NCBI RefSeq assembly: GCF_036588685.1
Contig: NC_086379.1
Location: 74,183,727-74,247,726 of the forward strand
Direction of reading: 5' to 3'
Length of the DNA: 64,000 nt
Origin: Mytilus trossulus
Lineage: Eukaryota; Mollusca; Bivalvia; Mytilida; Mytilidae
The notes beneath the pieces are model-generated. The model saw only the letters and a program-made list of their open reading frames with translations, was not told the DNA's origin and ran no database searches. This document shows, one piece after another, positions 14,001 through 29,000 of the stretch (its first letter is position 1; each line of letters starts with the position of its first letter). The translations under genes were made by a program, and so were the position numbers.

Positions 14001-17000
14001 GTTCATGAATATTGGTATCTCACAAATTAAAAAGAATCCACAATCCATTATATAACTGAACAAGTAAGAACTGCAAAACCAATTCTACAAAAAGAATTTT
14101 CAATATCTTTGGAGCATTATTTCTTATTGGAAGGTGTCATTATTGTCATCACTTAATTTGAGGTTCATGATGAAATCCATGTTATGATATGCAAAAAGCT
14201 GCAACTATTCATTTTAAGTGTTTGTTGATAAGTTTATATACAAATAGTGTTACATTTATTCAGTAAATTATAAAAACAACACAGATAATTATATATATAT
14301 ATATATGGTTTGACAAAAGAAACTTAATACATGACTTATGAACATGCATTTTATTTAGAAAAGGTTTGTAACATTCTTTAGTGACATATTGAAATTAGAA
14401 GGGACTAGAGAAAATTCTATATTTTTCGTGTCTTTTATAGTATAGTTGAATTTTAATGAAATACTTACATAGGGATAAATAATTTAATTCTCATCACAAT
14501 ATTTACAGGGTAAAAAGATGGATGCCACCCCCTTAGCTATGTACAACTATTTTATTGAACGTGTGAAAAAGAACCTTCACATAGTGTTAGCCATGAGTCC
14601 TATTGGAGATGCCTTCAGGAATCGTCTCAGGATGTTCCCCTCACTGATTAACTGCTGTACTATAGATTGGTTCCAGGTGAGTGGACTACAATCAATGAAA
14701 ATGTCTGGAATATTGACTTAAGAACTTAATTCTAGCAATTCTTTTCTGTACTTTCGCACACAGTAGTGTACTGAAATGTAAAACTATTGATACATGTTCT
14801 ATGAATCATAGAAATAAAAAGCATTTAAACTAGCAAGATGTTATTTTCTTTACACAAGTCTAACAAATTAATAACACTCAAGATATTGGTGCAGTGACAG
14901 AATGCTGTGAATTTGGACCAAGAGACTTTAGTATGTAATGGTTATGTTATTGTTTCGCTGACTTCTATGTCAGCCAAAATGTTGTCAATGTATTACAAGT
15001 AGTAAGGATGAAAGAGTTTAACACATTTGATTTGATACTTGTTTTTAAAAACATATGAAGAAGAGTTGTATATTTCCAGAGTACTAATAATACATATTTA
15101 TTGTAGACATGGCCACCAGATGCTTTGGAGATGGTAGCTAATAAATTCTTAGAAGAAGTTGATTTGGATGATTCTATAAGGAAAGAGAGTGTGGTTATGT
15201 GCAAAATGTTCCATGAGAGTGTCAGAGAACTTTCTGTCAGGTATGGGATATTAAGTTAGTTGTTCTTGGTATTATAAAGACGATTCGGTTGTGATTTGCA
15301 ACAAATATATATTGAATTTTACACTATATTAAAGAAAATATATATTTAGAGACTCATCTTAGAAAAATATCCATTAATAGTATCTAACCAAAAGGCAACA
15401 TAAGAGTATTAAAATTAAGTTTTTGTGTTTCTTACTAGAATGTTGAATACATTTTTTTTCTTAGTTTTTAAAGTATCATTTAGTCTAAAAAGAATGAACC
15501 TGATTTTTTTTCTAATTCCATAATATTAATCATTTTTTTACTATGATTAATATTATGGAATTAGAAAAAAATCAGGTTCATTCTTTTTAGACAAAATGAT
15601 ACTTTAAAAACTAAGAAAAAAAATTAACTAACATATATCAGTTAAATAGATTTTAAATATCTGTATATTGCTACTTTCAGCTTTATGGACCAACTAAGAA
15701 GACATAATTATGTGACACCAACCTCATATTTAGAACTGATTATGACATTCAAGTCTCTGTTGGGTGTCAAACGTGATGAAATTCTTACCCTGAGGAATAG
15801 ATATTTGGTTGGTCTTGAGAAACTTGATTTTGCTGCATCACAGGTCTCCATTATGCAGGCAGAACTTAAGGCCTTACAACCAGAGCTCATTAAAACGTCT
15901 GCCGAGACAGAGAAGTTGATGATCAAAATAGAACAGGATACTGTGGAAGTGGAAGCAAAGAAAGAAGTGGTAGCTGCTGATGAAGCTGTGGCTAATGCTG
16001 CCGCTGCTGCAGCTCAGGCTATCAAAGATGAATGTGAAAGTGAACTGGCTGAGGCTATCCCAGCTCTTGAGGCTGCAATCCAAGCCTTAAACACTCTAAA
16101 ACCAGCTGATATTACATTAGTCAAATCCATGAAGGTAATTATTGATTATATGTATATAAATTATAACTCCACATCAAGGAGTTTAACAATCTGAAAGTTT
16201 TAATGGTTTTTTTTATAAACTATTCCATTTTGCAATAGAAAAATAAAAAAAATGTATTGCTTTTTGGTGTCTTCTGTATAACACTGAGAAAGTTTGATTT
16301 TTTTTTTTCAATTGATCTTGAATTAGTTAGTTGGTAGCCAAATAAATAAAAACCTCTCTAAGAATAAATGATAGAAAAGACCATCATTATTAATGATTTC
16401 TCTTCTAGAATCCCCCAGCACCTGTACGACTAGTTATGGAATCAGTATGTGTAATGATGAATGCCAAGTCGGAGAGAAAACCAGATCCAACTGGTACAGG
16501 AAAGATGGTGGAAGATTATTGGGGACCTTCTCAGAAACTTCTGGCAGATTTTAAGTTCCTGGATAGACTGAAGTCATATGATAAAGACAATATTGCTCCA
16601 GCTATTATCAAAAAGATAAGAGAAAAGTAAGATAGAGTTGATATATAGATTAAGATTTGTATATAGGGATCATTGCATCCATTCTTCTATTTGAATTTTA
16701 TTTCTGATTCAATAATTGTCTAAGATTTTTTGGAGAGAAGTTTGACTAAATAATTATTTATTATTTCAGATACATAACAAACCCTGATTTTGACCCTATA
16801 TTAATTAAGAATGCATCAACAGCTTGTGAAGGTCTGTGTAGATGGGTAAAAGCTATGGATATTTATGACAAAGTTGCCAAAGTTGTAGCTCCAAAGAAAC
16901 TTAAGTTGGCAGAGGCTGAATCAGAATTGGCTGTTCAGATGGAAAAACTTAATGCTAAAAGAGCACAGCTCAAAGAGGTAGGTGTCATTCATTCTGACAT

Positions 17001-20000
17001 ATTTAGAGACATTTATTTTGAAGAAAAATGAAAAAAAAGCAAAAGTTGAGATTTACTTTCTGATATTCAGAATACTTTCAGATTTTTATATTTATATTGG
17101 AACTACTTTTAGTTTTTGTAGGTGAAGTAGCATAATATTTTTTTATCCTTATTGTACAGGTAACAGATAGATTACAAGCATTGAATGATGAATTTGAAGC
17201 TATGACACAAAAGAAGAAAGAATTAGAGACCAATATTGATATTTGTGAGAAGAAACTTGACAGAGCAGAGAAACTAATAGGAGGATTGGGTGGAGAGAAA
17301 GACAGATGGACAGAGGCTGCCAGATTATTGGGAGATAGATATATTAACATCACTGGTGATGTCCTTCTGTCATCTGGTTTGGTGGCATATCTTGGAGCTT
17401 TCACTGTGGATTATAGACAGGTAAACTATTATTGACCTTTGGAATCAGTTTTATGAGGAATTTCCATTTTGTCAGTATTCTAAGTTTGCAAAAATCCATA
17501 CAAAGAAAAATGAACTCAAATATATGTCAGTTGATATCAGACAGACAAATGTATGAAAAAAGATTAATAATGATATATTTTTTTAATTCAGACTGCTAGA
17601 AAAGGTGATACATTTTTTTTTAATATTTTATCACCCCCTTTTTCATTTGATTTATATTAGATAAGCCCTACCATTCAAACACCCAGTGTCTAACTAGCTG
17701 GTAGATTCCAGCCTATTGTGTTTGTTGCTATTTCTGCTTGTATTTTTAAGCCATGCATTTAATTACAGGAAATAATTGCCAAGTGGCACAAAGCTTCAAT
17801 TGAGCGTAACATTCCTTGTTCTGAGAACTTTTCACTGAATGCTACTCTTGGTGAACCTGTAAAGATTCGATCCTGGAATATAGCTGGACTTCCTGTAGAT
17901 ACCTTCAGTGTTGACAATGGTATTATTGTATCCAAGTCCAGAAGATGGCCATTGATGATTGATCCACAAGGTCAGTTACCAAAAGAAACATTTCTGTTCT
18001 TTTTTACAGAGAGTGTCACATTTTATTGGACAATTTGTCTTACAATTTAAATATTTTTAGTCTGATAATAATATGTAAAAGCTATGAGTTTATATTATAA
18101 ATTCATGCAATTTACAATCCGACTTACCACTTCCAGTTTCCTTTAAGTGGATTTATGACATACAATGAATTAAAGTAGTCATTTAAATATCATTTTCTTT
18201 TGATGTGTGATAATTTTTCAGAACTATTTCTATTAGTTTCTTATATTTCAAGTGAAAAATATGAACAAAAAAATGAGGAGGGATCATCATCAATAAGACT
18301 TCATTGTACTACCAAATTTTTATGATATGAAAACTCAAGGATTTTGCTTTTATCTCATCTACATTGTTTACATTAAAAACAATATTTTCCATTTTAAACA
18401 GGACAAGCCAATAAATGGATAAAGAATATGGAGAGAGAAAACAAACTTGGAGTAATTAAACTTTCTGATGCTAATTACCTGAGAACTCTTGAGAATTCTA
18501 TACAGTTTGGTACACCTGTACTACTGGAGAATGTGGGAGAGGAACTGGATCCTATACTGGAACCTATCTTACAGAAACTAACATTCAGACAACAGGGTGT
18601 AGATTATATACGTCTGGGAGACAATGTTATTGAATATTCTAAAGACTTTAAACTGTATATTACAACTAGATTCAGAAATCCACATTACTTACCAGAGATA
18701 TCTGTCAAGGTAATTATACAATGATAATTCAATATTTCTCAATGTTTATTTTTAAAGTAATTTAGTAATAAAGAAACTCTTAAAACTATTGAGGGTCGTC
18801 AGTGGCCTGGCAGTGTTAAGTAGTCAAACTACTGTGTCACTAACCTCTCAACTCTGAGGTCAGTGGCCTGGAAGTCTTAAGTAGTCAAACTACTTTCTCA
18901 CTAACCTCTCAACTCTGAGGTTGTGAGTTCCAATCCTGCACACAGCAGGGGTGCTCAACTCAAATCATTGGTTTTTATTGATTTTTCTGTCCAGCTTTAA
19001 AGTGGAGGTGTTATACATTGTTGCTCCTGTTTTATTTGTTTTGTTAACTGTTGAGAATTAGTTTTCTCAGTAAGACAACAAAAACGTGACAACATCTGGA
19101 GTCAACATACAGTCTGCAGTAAATCACACTTTTATCACTTCAACATCAATGACATTAAACATTAAGATATAACAAAACACACTTTCTGACAAGGTTCCTG
19201 ACCTTTTCTGAGGCATACAACAATAGAGAAAAAAATAGCACTGTCCACATAGAATAAAATTACTGGAATTTACTAGTGTAAGTGAGTTGCATATATGATT
19301 TTTTAATTGTGTATTTGACAGGTATGTTTGGTTAACTTCATGATCACACCCCAAGGATTAGAAGACCAGTTGTTAGGTATTGTAGCTGCTAAAGAGAAAC
19401 CTGAATTGGAAGAGAAGAAAAATCAACTCATCATAGAAAGTGCTTCAAATAAGAAACAACTCAAGGAAATTGAAGATAAAATTCTTGAAGTTTTATCATC
19501 ATCAGAGGTAATTAAACAGATTAATTAACTCCTCCCCTTCAAAATAATTCAAGATACATATTTTTCGGTAAAATTTATACAATTTTCTTATTTAATTATG
19601 ATAAATACAGATTTTCATCACTTGTTTTTGTAAGGACTCTTTATTGTTTTGGGTTTTTTATTTTGGCTGTCAAGGAATGTTGATAGTATGTATGCAATAC
19701 CATTGTATCATCTCTTGCTTTGGTTCAACACAACATTTTTTGACTGTTTGACATGTCACATATAACATACTAGTCTTTAACAACAACAACAACAATACTT
19801 TATTTTAAGAGGGTTACACAGTTATATAACTTATCTTACTGAAGCCCTCATCATGAATACAAACAGATTACAAACATATACATTGCATACATCGGTATAA
19901 AAAGTCAAGTATGATAATAACATTCAATACAACTTTATAAAATGTCATGAAAAATAAGTATGATGACAATCAGTTTTCAATATTATTTATACAGCTAGGT

Positions 20001-23000
20001 TGATTTCAATAAATGATCTGTTATTTTGTATTTAAAAGAATTAACATTTACATTTGTAATATTTCTTAGCGGTATTGGCAAATTATTCCACGGTCCAGAA
20101 TACATTAAAGATCTTTATTCTCTGCTTTGATTGGTTTATATACATGCACCAGAATTTTAATAAATTTGTTTTATATTTACACAGGGTAATATTCTAGAAG
20201 ATGAGACCGCCATCAAGATTTTATCTTCTTCTAAAGTTCTGTCGGAAGAAATTTCTGCTAAACAAGAAATAGCAGCTGAGACAGAGAAAGAGATTGATGA
20301 AACAAGGAACGGATACAAACCTGTGGCCATCCATTCGTCTATTTTATTCTTCTGTATCTCAGATCTAGCCAACATAGAACCTATGTACCAGTATTCATTG
20401 ACTTGGTTTATTAATCTGTACCTTCAGGTAAGCTGTATTTTTCATTTATTTAATCCATTTATTTACTCATTTGTAATATCGTAACTCACATTTCTGATAA
20501 TATTTTCATATAGGCAAATTCAGATTTTTACTTACTGTGGATTCATTACAAATTACAAAATTAAATCTTCAACGAATGACAAATTTTCTATAGGCTTGCA
20601 TGCAGTCTTTGCAAAACCATGATGATATTATTAATCCACAAACATGCAAATTTTCCTTATTCCACAAAAATCAATCCACAGTATTGACATTGTCTACAAA
20701 AAAATAAGTGTAAAATTATCTTTAGAAAACAATTAAATCTGTAATTTGTTCTTGAAAGTATTATCCACACAAGTTCTTTGTATATCAAAATATGTCAAGC
20801 TTACTGGAATATTTTTGTGAATTGAGTTTCTGAATAAAATGTTGAATTTTATTTATTTCAGTCTATAATGAACAGCAGTCCATCCAAAGTACTGGAAGAA
20901 AGAATATTTAACCTGAATGATCATTTCACAAACAGTATCTACAGGAATGTCTGTCGGTCATTATTTGAAAAAGACAAGCTGTTGTTTTCATTCCTGTTAT
21001 GTATTGGTATATTGAAGGGAATGTAAGTTCATTTTTCACTTAATTTATTTTTTTTACGGCACGATCATTCCTATGTAATCATACCGTCTTTGTAAATACA
21101 TTTTGTTTATGGCACGATAAATCCAATGTAATCATTCCCATGTTATAGATACCAAATATATTTCCCAGATATTTATCAATAAGGTTTTAAAAAATATGAA
21201 GCGAAAAAGGAAGTTTTAAAAGAAGATGGGTAATTTTAAATGGATTTCACTGTTTAAAGATTTCTAGTGTGAATTATAATAATAAAAAAAAACTCACAGC
21301 ATACATTGTGGATAGGGTACAATTCTTGACATTTAATAAAGTGATTTTTTTACTTTCATTTTGTCTTGAAAGAGTCATAAATGAATATTTCAGCTTTCGG
21401 AAAATGTACTATAAAATGCAAAGAAGATTTGAAAAACTTAATTTCAGAACTTATTAATCTCTTGTTGTCACAATTATTGGTGTGTATTAATTATAATGTT
21501 TGTCTGCAAAACTTAAATATTGTTGTGCAGTTTTCTCTGTATTCATCAATCCTCATTCATGGCAGTCTATCATCCTATAATAGTGATTACAATAGAAAAA
21601 AATCAATTTTGAAATGCTTGTGTAGGTTTCTTGTTCTTCATGAGAATTACAAATATGCTACTTCTGGAACTGCTGTTTACAAAGAATGCACTTTAAATTA
21701 AAATTGTGAAGTCTGCTTAATTGCTTATTCCATGGTATATTTTGCAATATAACTAACATGACAAAACATTTTACAGTAGTTGTGTTAGAAATTTCAGTGA
21801 AAACTATCATAATGTACTAGTTTTCTATTTTATATTGTATTATTGCAATATTATTAGAAATTGTAATGAATATTTGATAGTATTTTTGATTATTCGTTAT
21901 AAGGAGTAATCCTGAAGTAAATAAGTAAGTATAGACATACAGACAACACAGGTTCAAATGTATGTAGTTTGGGAGCACGTTATAGGAGCTATCTTCATTA
22001 TATCTGTTAAGTCAAAGCAAAACTTTTATTTGAAAGGAAAATTGTGAAAAATGTATGTTTTGGTAGTAAATTTTGTGGTAATGTAAAAACAGTAGTTTTT
22101 TTTTAGGTACAGAAACTTTTGTTTATTTTATTTTATTTTGACGAATCTTATCAATCTCTATTTTGTTTTACTAGTAGAAGCTGTAGCTGTCCATGAGATA
22201 GTTTCAGCGCACACATTTTATATATTATTTGTACGAAAGTACATTAATAATCAGAAATTCAAATCTGATAGACAAATGTGGAGGGTTGGGTTGGGTGCTA
22301 GCATGAAGCGTTTACAGGAACTAAAGCTACAGTATCATGTAATCTAGACACTTGTGGTGTTGATGTATAGAAATGTACAATAGCATGTAGTACATTATTT
22401 TAATTGGCCATACTTAGAAACTGTTGCATCTATTTTATAGGTCATATGCAAATTTTGGCGATAATCGATGATATTTGCTTTTTAAACAGTAGTTTGATAT
22501 AAAAGAAAACAATTAATAGAAAATGAAATGAATATCAACTATTTACTTGTTTGAAATTCTTGATGCTGCTTTCAACAAACTATTCCTAATTGCAGTGTAA
22601 AATCCCAATTGATCTCTTCCAAATTTACTATTTCTGAATCCATTTATAGTCTTGTCTTCAACTCAGCTGTTTTGATGTTAAGTGTCAACACCTATTTGTT
22701 TAAAAACAATATTTTTTGTGGGAGTAAAGCCCCATTGGATGCATGTTGTGTTTGTGTATTTGAAGTAAGTTATTTAAGCATAACTGAGGTATGGTAACTG
22801 TAGCACGCACTGCTGCTATCATCACCTTCAAAGGGGACATAACTACTGTGGAGTTTTTTTTATTATTGTCTTTACAAAATCTCTCCATAATTTTATTTAT
22901 TTTAATACTTTCATGAAACTATTCATGCTTATAAAAAATCTGGCATATGACCTTTAACTGATTTGAATACATGAATGAACAGTATTAAAATTGTTAGCCT

Positions 23001-26000
23001 GCTTCAATGTATCATTAAATGAAAGCGCCTATCATATAAATATTGCAAAGAGACAGTTCTAAGTATGGCCTACCATGATATGTTATATAGATATTATATA
23101 CATGTATTGTGTTTAATAGGAAATTAAATCTCAATATAGAGTGGAAAGGGTGTCATGTCTGCTTGCTTAGATATATATATTTTGCAAATTACATATTGCT
23201 TTCACACTCTTATGGTATATTTAAATAGATGGTATATGTTATTAGCTTTTTTATGATTATACGTCAATTATGTTATTCATTTGCTACTGCTTACATAAAA
23301 TACAGATATTATTCTTGCTTGATAAATAGCAAGTATGGATATGAAATTCATGTCTGGCCTAATTCAGAAATTGTGTTGTGCAGAGAGTTTTCTGTAGTTA
23401 AGAAAACATTAAAAGACTTTTTTATTATTCGAAGACAAATTTTGATATGATTTGTTGTAATTCAATATTGAATAAAAAATATGTGACAATTTTATGGCTA
23501 TCTATTCATTTAAAACTGAATCAAGAACTGCTAACCAGTGGTCTTGAGATAAAAACCCTTCTGATGTTTAAATCTAAAAGCATTTGAAGCCCTAGTCACA
23601 AAACAATGATGCACAGCATTTTAAACATAACTTCTAAAAATTTATTTCTACAAATTTTAGCTTACAAAATTTGAAAATTAGGAAAATATGACAATTGAAA
23701 AGCAGTTAAACCTTAAAAAGATTTCAAAAACTATGTTTGATACTGTTAGGCTACTAGAAGATCTTGTTACCAATTTCACACTCCAAGAAATTACTATCGA
23801 TTGAAAAGTTACAGTAGATAGTCATTATAGTATTGCTAAAGATAATCTTCTATTTGCAACAAAACTAAATGATCCTAGAGCAAAAGTTTTGCAAAATAAT
23901 GCACATTAAAATTTGCTTTTAAAAGTGGTAAACACACATTATATTGGCTTTAAAGTTTATTTTATAAAAGTATATACCATATGTGTGCTTATTATTATTA
24001 TTTATTAATGTTGCTAATTGTTTTGCTTTTTATTTTACATTAACAAAATATCAATTGTTAGAATTTGTAAATTTCAGTAGAAATGTTTTCTCTTTACTAG
24101 GGGTCGAGTGGATGATACAATCTGGCGTTTCCTGTTAACAGGAGGTGTGGCTCTAGAAAATCCCCATACCAATCCAGCTCCAGTATGGTTGAGTGACAAG
24201 GCATGGGGGGAAATTGTGAGAGCTTCTTCGCTTCCTAATCACAAAGGATTCTTCAAACGTTAGTATTTTCATTTATAACAATAATTTTTTCTCTGACTTG
24301 TGTTGCTGTTTTATATTGTATACATGTGATTCCAACAATATTAACTGCATGATGTTGCAAAATATCCATTATTTAAATAAAAATCCTGTTTTCACACTAA
24401 TTGCGAGATAAAACAACTTTTATATTTTTTTCAATTGTAGAAATAAACATTTTACTTGACCTTTTTTATCATGAAACATGTTTGAAAGTTGTTACATAAA
24501 CACATTCAAGTCATATAAGCTGTTGAACATTTCAGATGTTATGGACAACATTGGTCAATGGAAGCCGCTGTATGATTCCTCCACACCTCAGGAATTTAAG
24601 TTACCGAGTCCATTCAACGTTCTGACAGGACTGGATAAGATGATAGTGTTACGTTGTTTCAGACCAGATAAAATAGTTCCAGCTGTACAGGATTTTATCA
24701 CAGATAACTTAGGACAATCATATATTGAACCACCAACCTTTGACCTGGGTGGATCATTTGTTGATTCTTATAATTGTTCTCCATTAATTTTTGTTCTTTC
24801 CCCTGGTGCTGATCCTATGATGGCATTGTTGAAGTTTGGAGAGGACCGAGGCTTCACCCAGTCAGGAGGAACTATACAGACTATATCCCTTGGACAAGGA
24901 CAGGTAGTTTTATAATTGAGCACATATCCATTTGTATGCCCCACTATCACAGGAGAGCATTTAGTGTTAACCTTGTCTACATCTGTCAGTCAGTCTGTCC
25001 ATACATACGAACCGAAATTGATTTCCGTTCTCCAACTTTAGGTTGCCTCAACCAAATGTTATGAAACTTATACACAATGCTCATTACCACAAAACACAAA
25101 TTAAATTTAAATTTGGGTGATGTCAATTTTATGGTTCTCAAGTTCTTTATAGCATTTTATGCAAGCCAAATTCATCATTTATGTCCATTTATTTAAAACA
25201 GTTTCAAACCATCTTTAGAAGTCCACAGCATAAGAACATAGGTTCATCTTTATGATTGAAAGAAAAGGTATTTATAGGAACAAAAATTGATGAAAATATC
25301 TTTGTAAATTGATTGTGTTTAATTATTTCAGGGTCCCATAGCCTCCAAGATGATAGACAAGGCCATTAAAGATGGAACATGGGTGGTGTTACAGAATTGT
25401 CATTTAGCTACAAGTTGGATGCCTGCTCTAGAGAAGATTTGCGAAGAAGTCATTAGACCAGAAAATACACATGAAAACTTCAGACTCTGGCTCACCAGTT
25501 ATCCCTCAGATCAATTCCCTGTTTCCATTCTACAAAATGGTATGATTTCTTTAAGTTGTCATTATTATTTTAGTAAGATCATCTTTTAGATATCACATCA
25601 CTGTTAAAATGTTTTCCAAGTTGTATTTTGAAATTATCTTTCCAATATGTTTTCCAAGTTGCATTTTGACATTATCTTTCCAAAATGGTGAGAAAATGAA
25701 ATTGTTAAACTAAATTTGAATAAGAGGTTGTTGTCTTAAAGCAAGTGTAGGGTATTACAAATATTCGTACCATCCAGTTCCAAGGAACTCTCTTGTAAAA
25801 TGAGAAGTTTATTTATTATGTGACAGATATCAGTATGTTGGTGAAAATTAGAGAATATTGAGTCCTAAATATCCTTGATTTATATGTTTTTTGTTTTTTT
25901 TTATTAATTTGAAACTTGGCAATATACAGTATATATTTTAACTATTTGTATTAGATTATGAATAAAGTTGACAATTGCTCATATTTATAGTAAATTTTTT

Positions 26001-29000
26001 CCATATTTGTCACTTTTGGCCATACATGGACATCTCCTTGACAAAAAGAAAGGACAAATACTTATAAAGTATATAATGTCATTTACAGGTGTAAAGATGA
26101 CAAATGAACCTCCAAAGGGTATGAAAAATAATCTGTTGCGATCATACATGAATGACCCGATTTCTGATGCTAATTACTTTGATGGATGTAATAAACCTGA
26201 AAAGTTCCACAAGATGTTGTTTGGTTTGAGCTTCTTTCATGCCTTGGTACAGGAGAGAAGAAAGTTTGGACCCCTTGGCTGGAATATTCCTTATGAGTTC
26301 AATGAATCAGATTTACGTATCAGCTTGAGACAGATGTTGGTGAGTGCATTTCTTATTAATATAAAAAAGAAGATATGATATGATTGCCAATGAGACAACT
26401 CTCCACAAGAGACCAAAATGACAGAAAATTAACAACTATAGTTCACCGTACAGCCTTCATCAATGAGCAAAGCCCATTCTGCAAAGTCAGCTATAAAAGG
26501 CCTCGAAATGACAATGTAAAACAATTTAAAACATTAATGTGATAAATGTGACTTAAATATCAACTGGAGACAAACGTTAATGTGCAAAGAGTTCAAATTA
26601 TCAGGTTCATATCAGCCAGATTATCTGATACATATTTGAGAGTACATGAGTAAGAGTTTATTCCCGTACAGAAATTGCTAACAAAAGCACATAAGTTTCA
26701 CATGTGAAGCACATGAGAAGCAAGTAAGAATTGTATGCAAATCAGGTTGCTCACATGTGCAGTTTGGTAGCTCATATGTGCCCACAAAAATCTTAACATA
26801 ATGCTCGCATGTGCAATTTTAACCTCAAGTGAGCTTTTATCATCCATGTTAGTTTTGTACTTTGAAAAGTTTTTCCATTCTTCTAACCATTCAAAACTAA
26901 GCTCAACATTGCTCATATGAGCTTTTTCAAAATGACATGCCCAGTCATGTACTTCCTGTAAATTCAAATTCAAAGCATGACATGGTAATTTGGACGTGGA
27001 GATGAAAAATTTTAAGCCATATTTTGTGCTATTTGAAGTTAATGGCATTGTTGGAATCTGATAAAACCAGTGTGGCTGTGGTTAATTATTTGTAAGTTAT
27101 CATTTCTATTTCATTATGTTTATTTTTGCGTCAACAGCAACCAAGATTTTTCAAAGGTTAAGTTAAATAGGATGCACAATCAATGAAATGAAAGAAGCTT
27201 TACCGAGAGGCTAGGGTGTTGGTATACTAACATATTTTAAAATGATAACTGACTGGTTGTAGATGTTTCTGAATGACTATGACGAGTTACCTTTACCTGC
27301 TTTGTCTTACCTGACTGGTGAATGTAATTATGGTGGGCGTGTCACAGATGATAAAGACAGACGTCTACTCATGTCTCTATTGGCCATTACTTTTGTAGAA
27401 GATATTGTTACTGATACAAATTATAAGTAAGTTTTCATTTGCAAATATATAGAATTCTTTTAATTGAAAATTGTTAATTGTTAAATTGATGCTGTAATAG
27501 AATCTGTTTCTTAAAGATTTTTTTTTTAAAAGAAATTTATAAAGTAACAGGTTTCTGTTTGTGTGATGTTGGTTTCATGTGATTAGAATTGGTGTTCACC
27601 ATTATTACCATTGTAAATTAAAATGATTTACTGTCATGATGAAAGAAACCATGGGACGTTAAGCAACCAACATTCAATCAATCCAAGAAATAGACCATTT
27701 ATGGTTTTTAAGAAATCAACAAAGGTTAAAAATGAAAGAAGCAATGATAATAATTTTTTTGTTATTTACAGATTTTCTGACAGTGGATTATATTTTGCCC
27801 CTCCAGATGGTCCTCATTCAAGTTTTGTAGATTATATTAAAACTTTACCTTTAAATGCCTCACCAGAAGTATTTGGTCTCCATGAGAATGCAGATATCAC
27901 TAAGGATAACAAAGAAACAAATTTGGTAAGGTCATATTATGTTTACTGTAAGTAAGATACAACGATTATATAAATGTTAGGTTAGCATAAACGAATAGCA
28001 TACTATTTATTGGGACATTTACATGGGAGATATTATAAAATTATTACATTCCAATTTGAAATCAAAGTTCTTTTAAAAAGTACCTTTATACTTTGATGTC
28101 TCTCAATCACTGTTATTTGTAACATCGTCTTTTTTCTCAAATCATACAATTTGAATGTGTCTTAGAACTTCATGTAGACTAGTGTTAGTTGTCTGTTGCA
28201 TAATACATGAAGACAACTCTTCAGGGTTTTTTTTTTGCTTTGGAAGAAAGTTATGCTATATCAACACATTATGAAAAAAGCATTAAAAATGCTTGAATAG
28301 CAGTTATTGTAATTATGATTAACTTGTGCAATATTCAGCATCATAAATAAGTTCACTCAAAAATACTTCCCTATTTTAAAAATCAGTCCATACTGATCAT
28401 TTCTTAGAATTATTTCAAACCAATTGCAATTAATTTTTCAATTACAAACACATGTTGCAGGATCTCAATATCAACCATGAAATCAAATTGCAACAAAAAC
28501 TATGTTTTTCCTCAACCAACTTGTTGGAACCCATGAAAATAAATGAAATCCATAGGTATTAATTATAATATGACCTTGTTCGTTCAGAATATTGTTAATT
28601 GATTGTTATATTGTTCTTCAGTTGTTTGAGAACATTCTGCTGACCTTACCAAGACAGTCAGGAGGAGGAGGAAAGTCAACCTCAGACGTCATTAAAGACT
28701 TAGCCATGGATATCCTTAGTAAACTGCCCCCGTTGTTTGATATGGATATGGTATGTTTATCATGTTTATCGCCATTTTAGAATACAACTTTATTACATAC
28801 AGATTTCATTAAAAGATGCTCCTTGATCTTGTCATACTTTTTGTCAGATAATTTGATTTCTCTGGTGTTATCCATGTAGTGCCATTTATTCTGCTTTTTA
28901 AGTTCCTTTGTTTATATACTATCAATTTATAACAGTCTCTTAAACAACTTGTTAGTTTTAAACAGAGTAACAAACATTCTTAAGACTTTTTTTTTAGTAT

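Noticed and set aside
21269..23450. Several 60-106 codon frames in the long dynein intron
   Set aside because: Low-complexity, AT-rich codons, no motif and no conserved splice pattern. The flanking dynein exons join in phase without them.
26698..27048. 116-codon minus-strand frame within a dynein intron
   Set aside because: No domain, no start or splice support, and it overlaps the E-box-like motif cluster. Probably chance.
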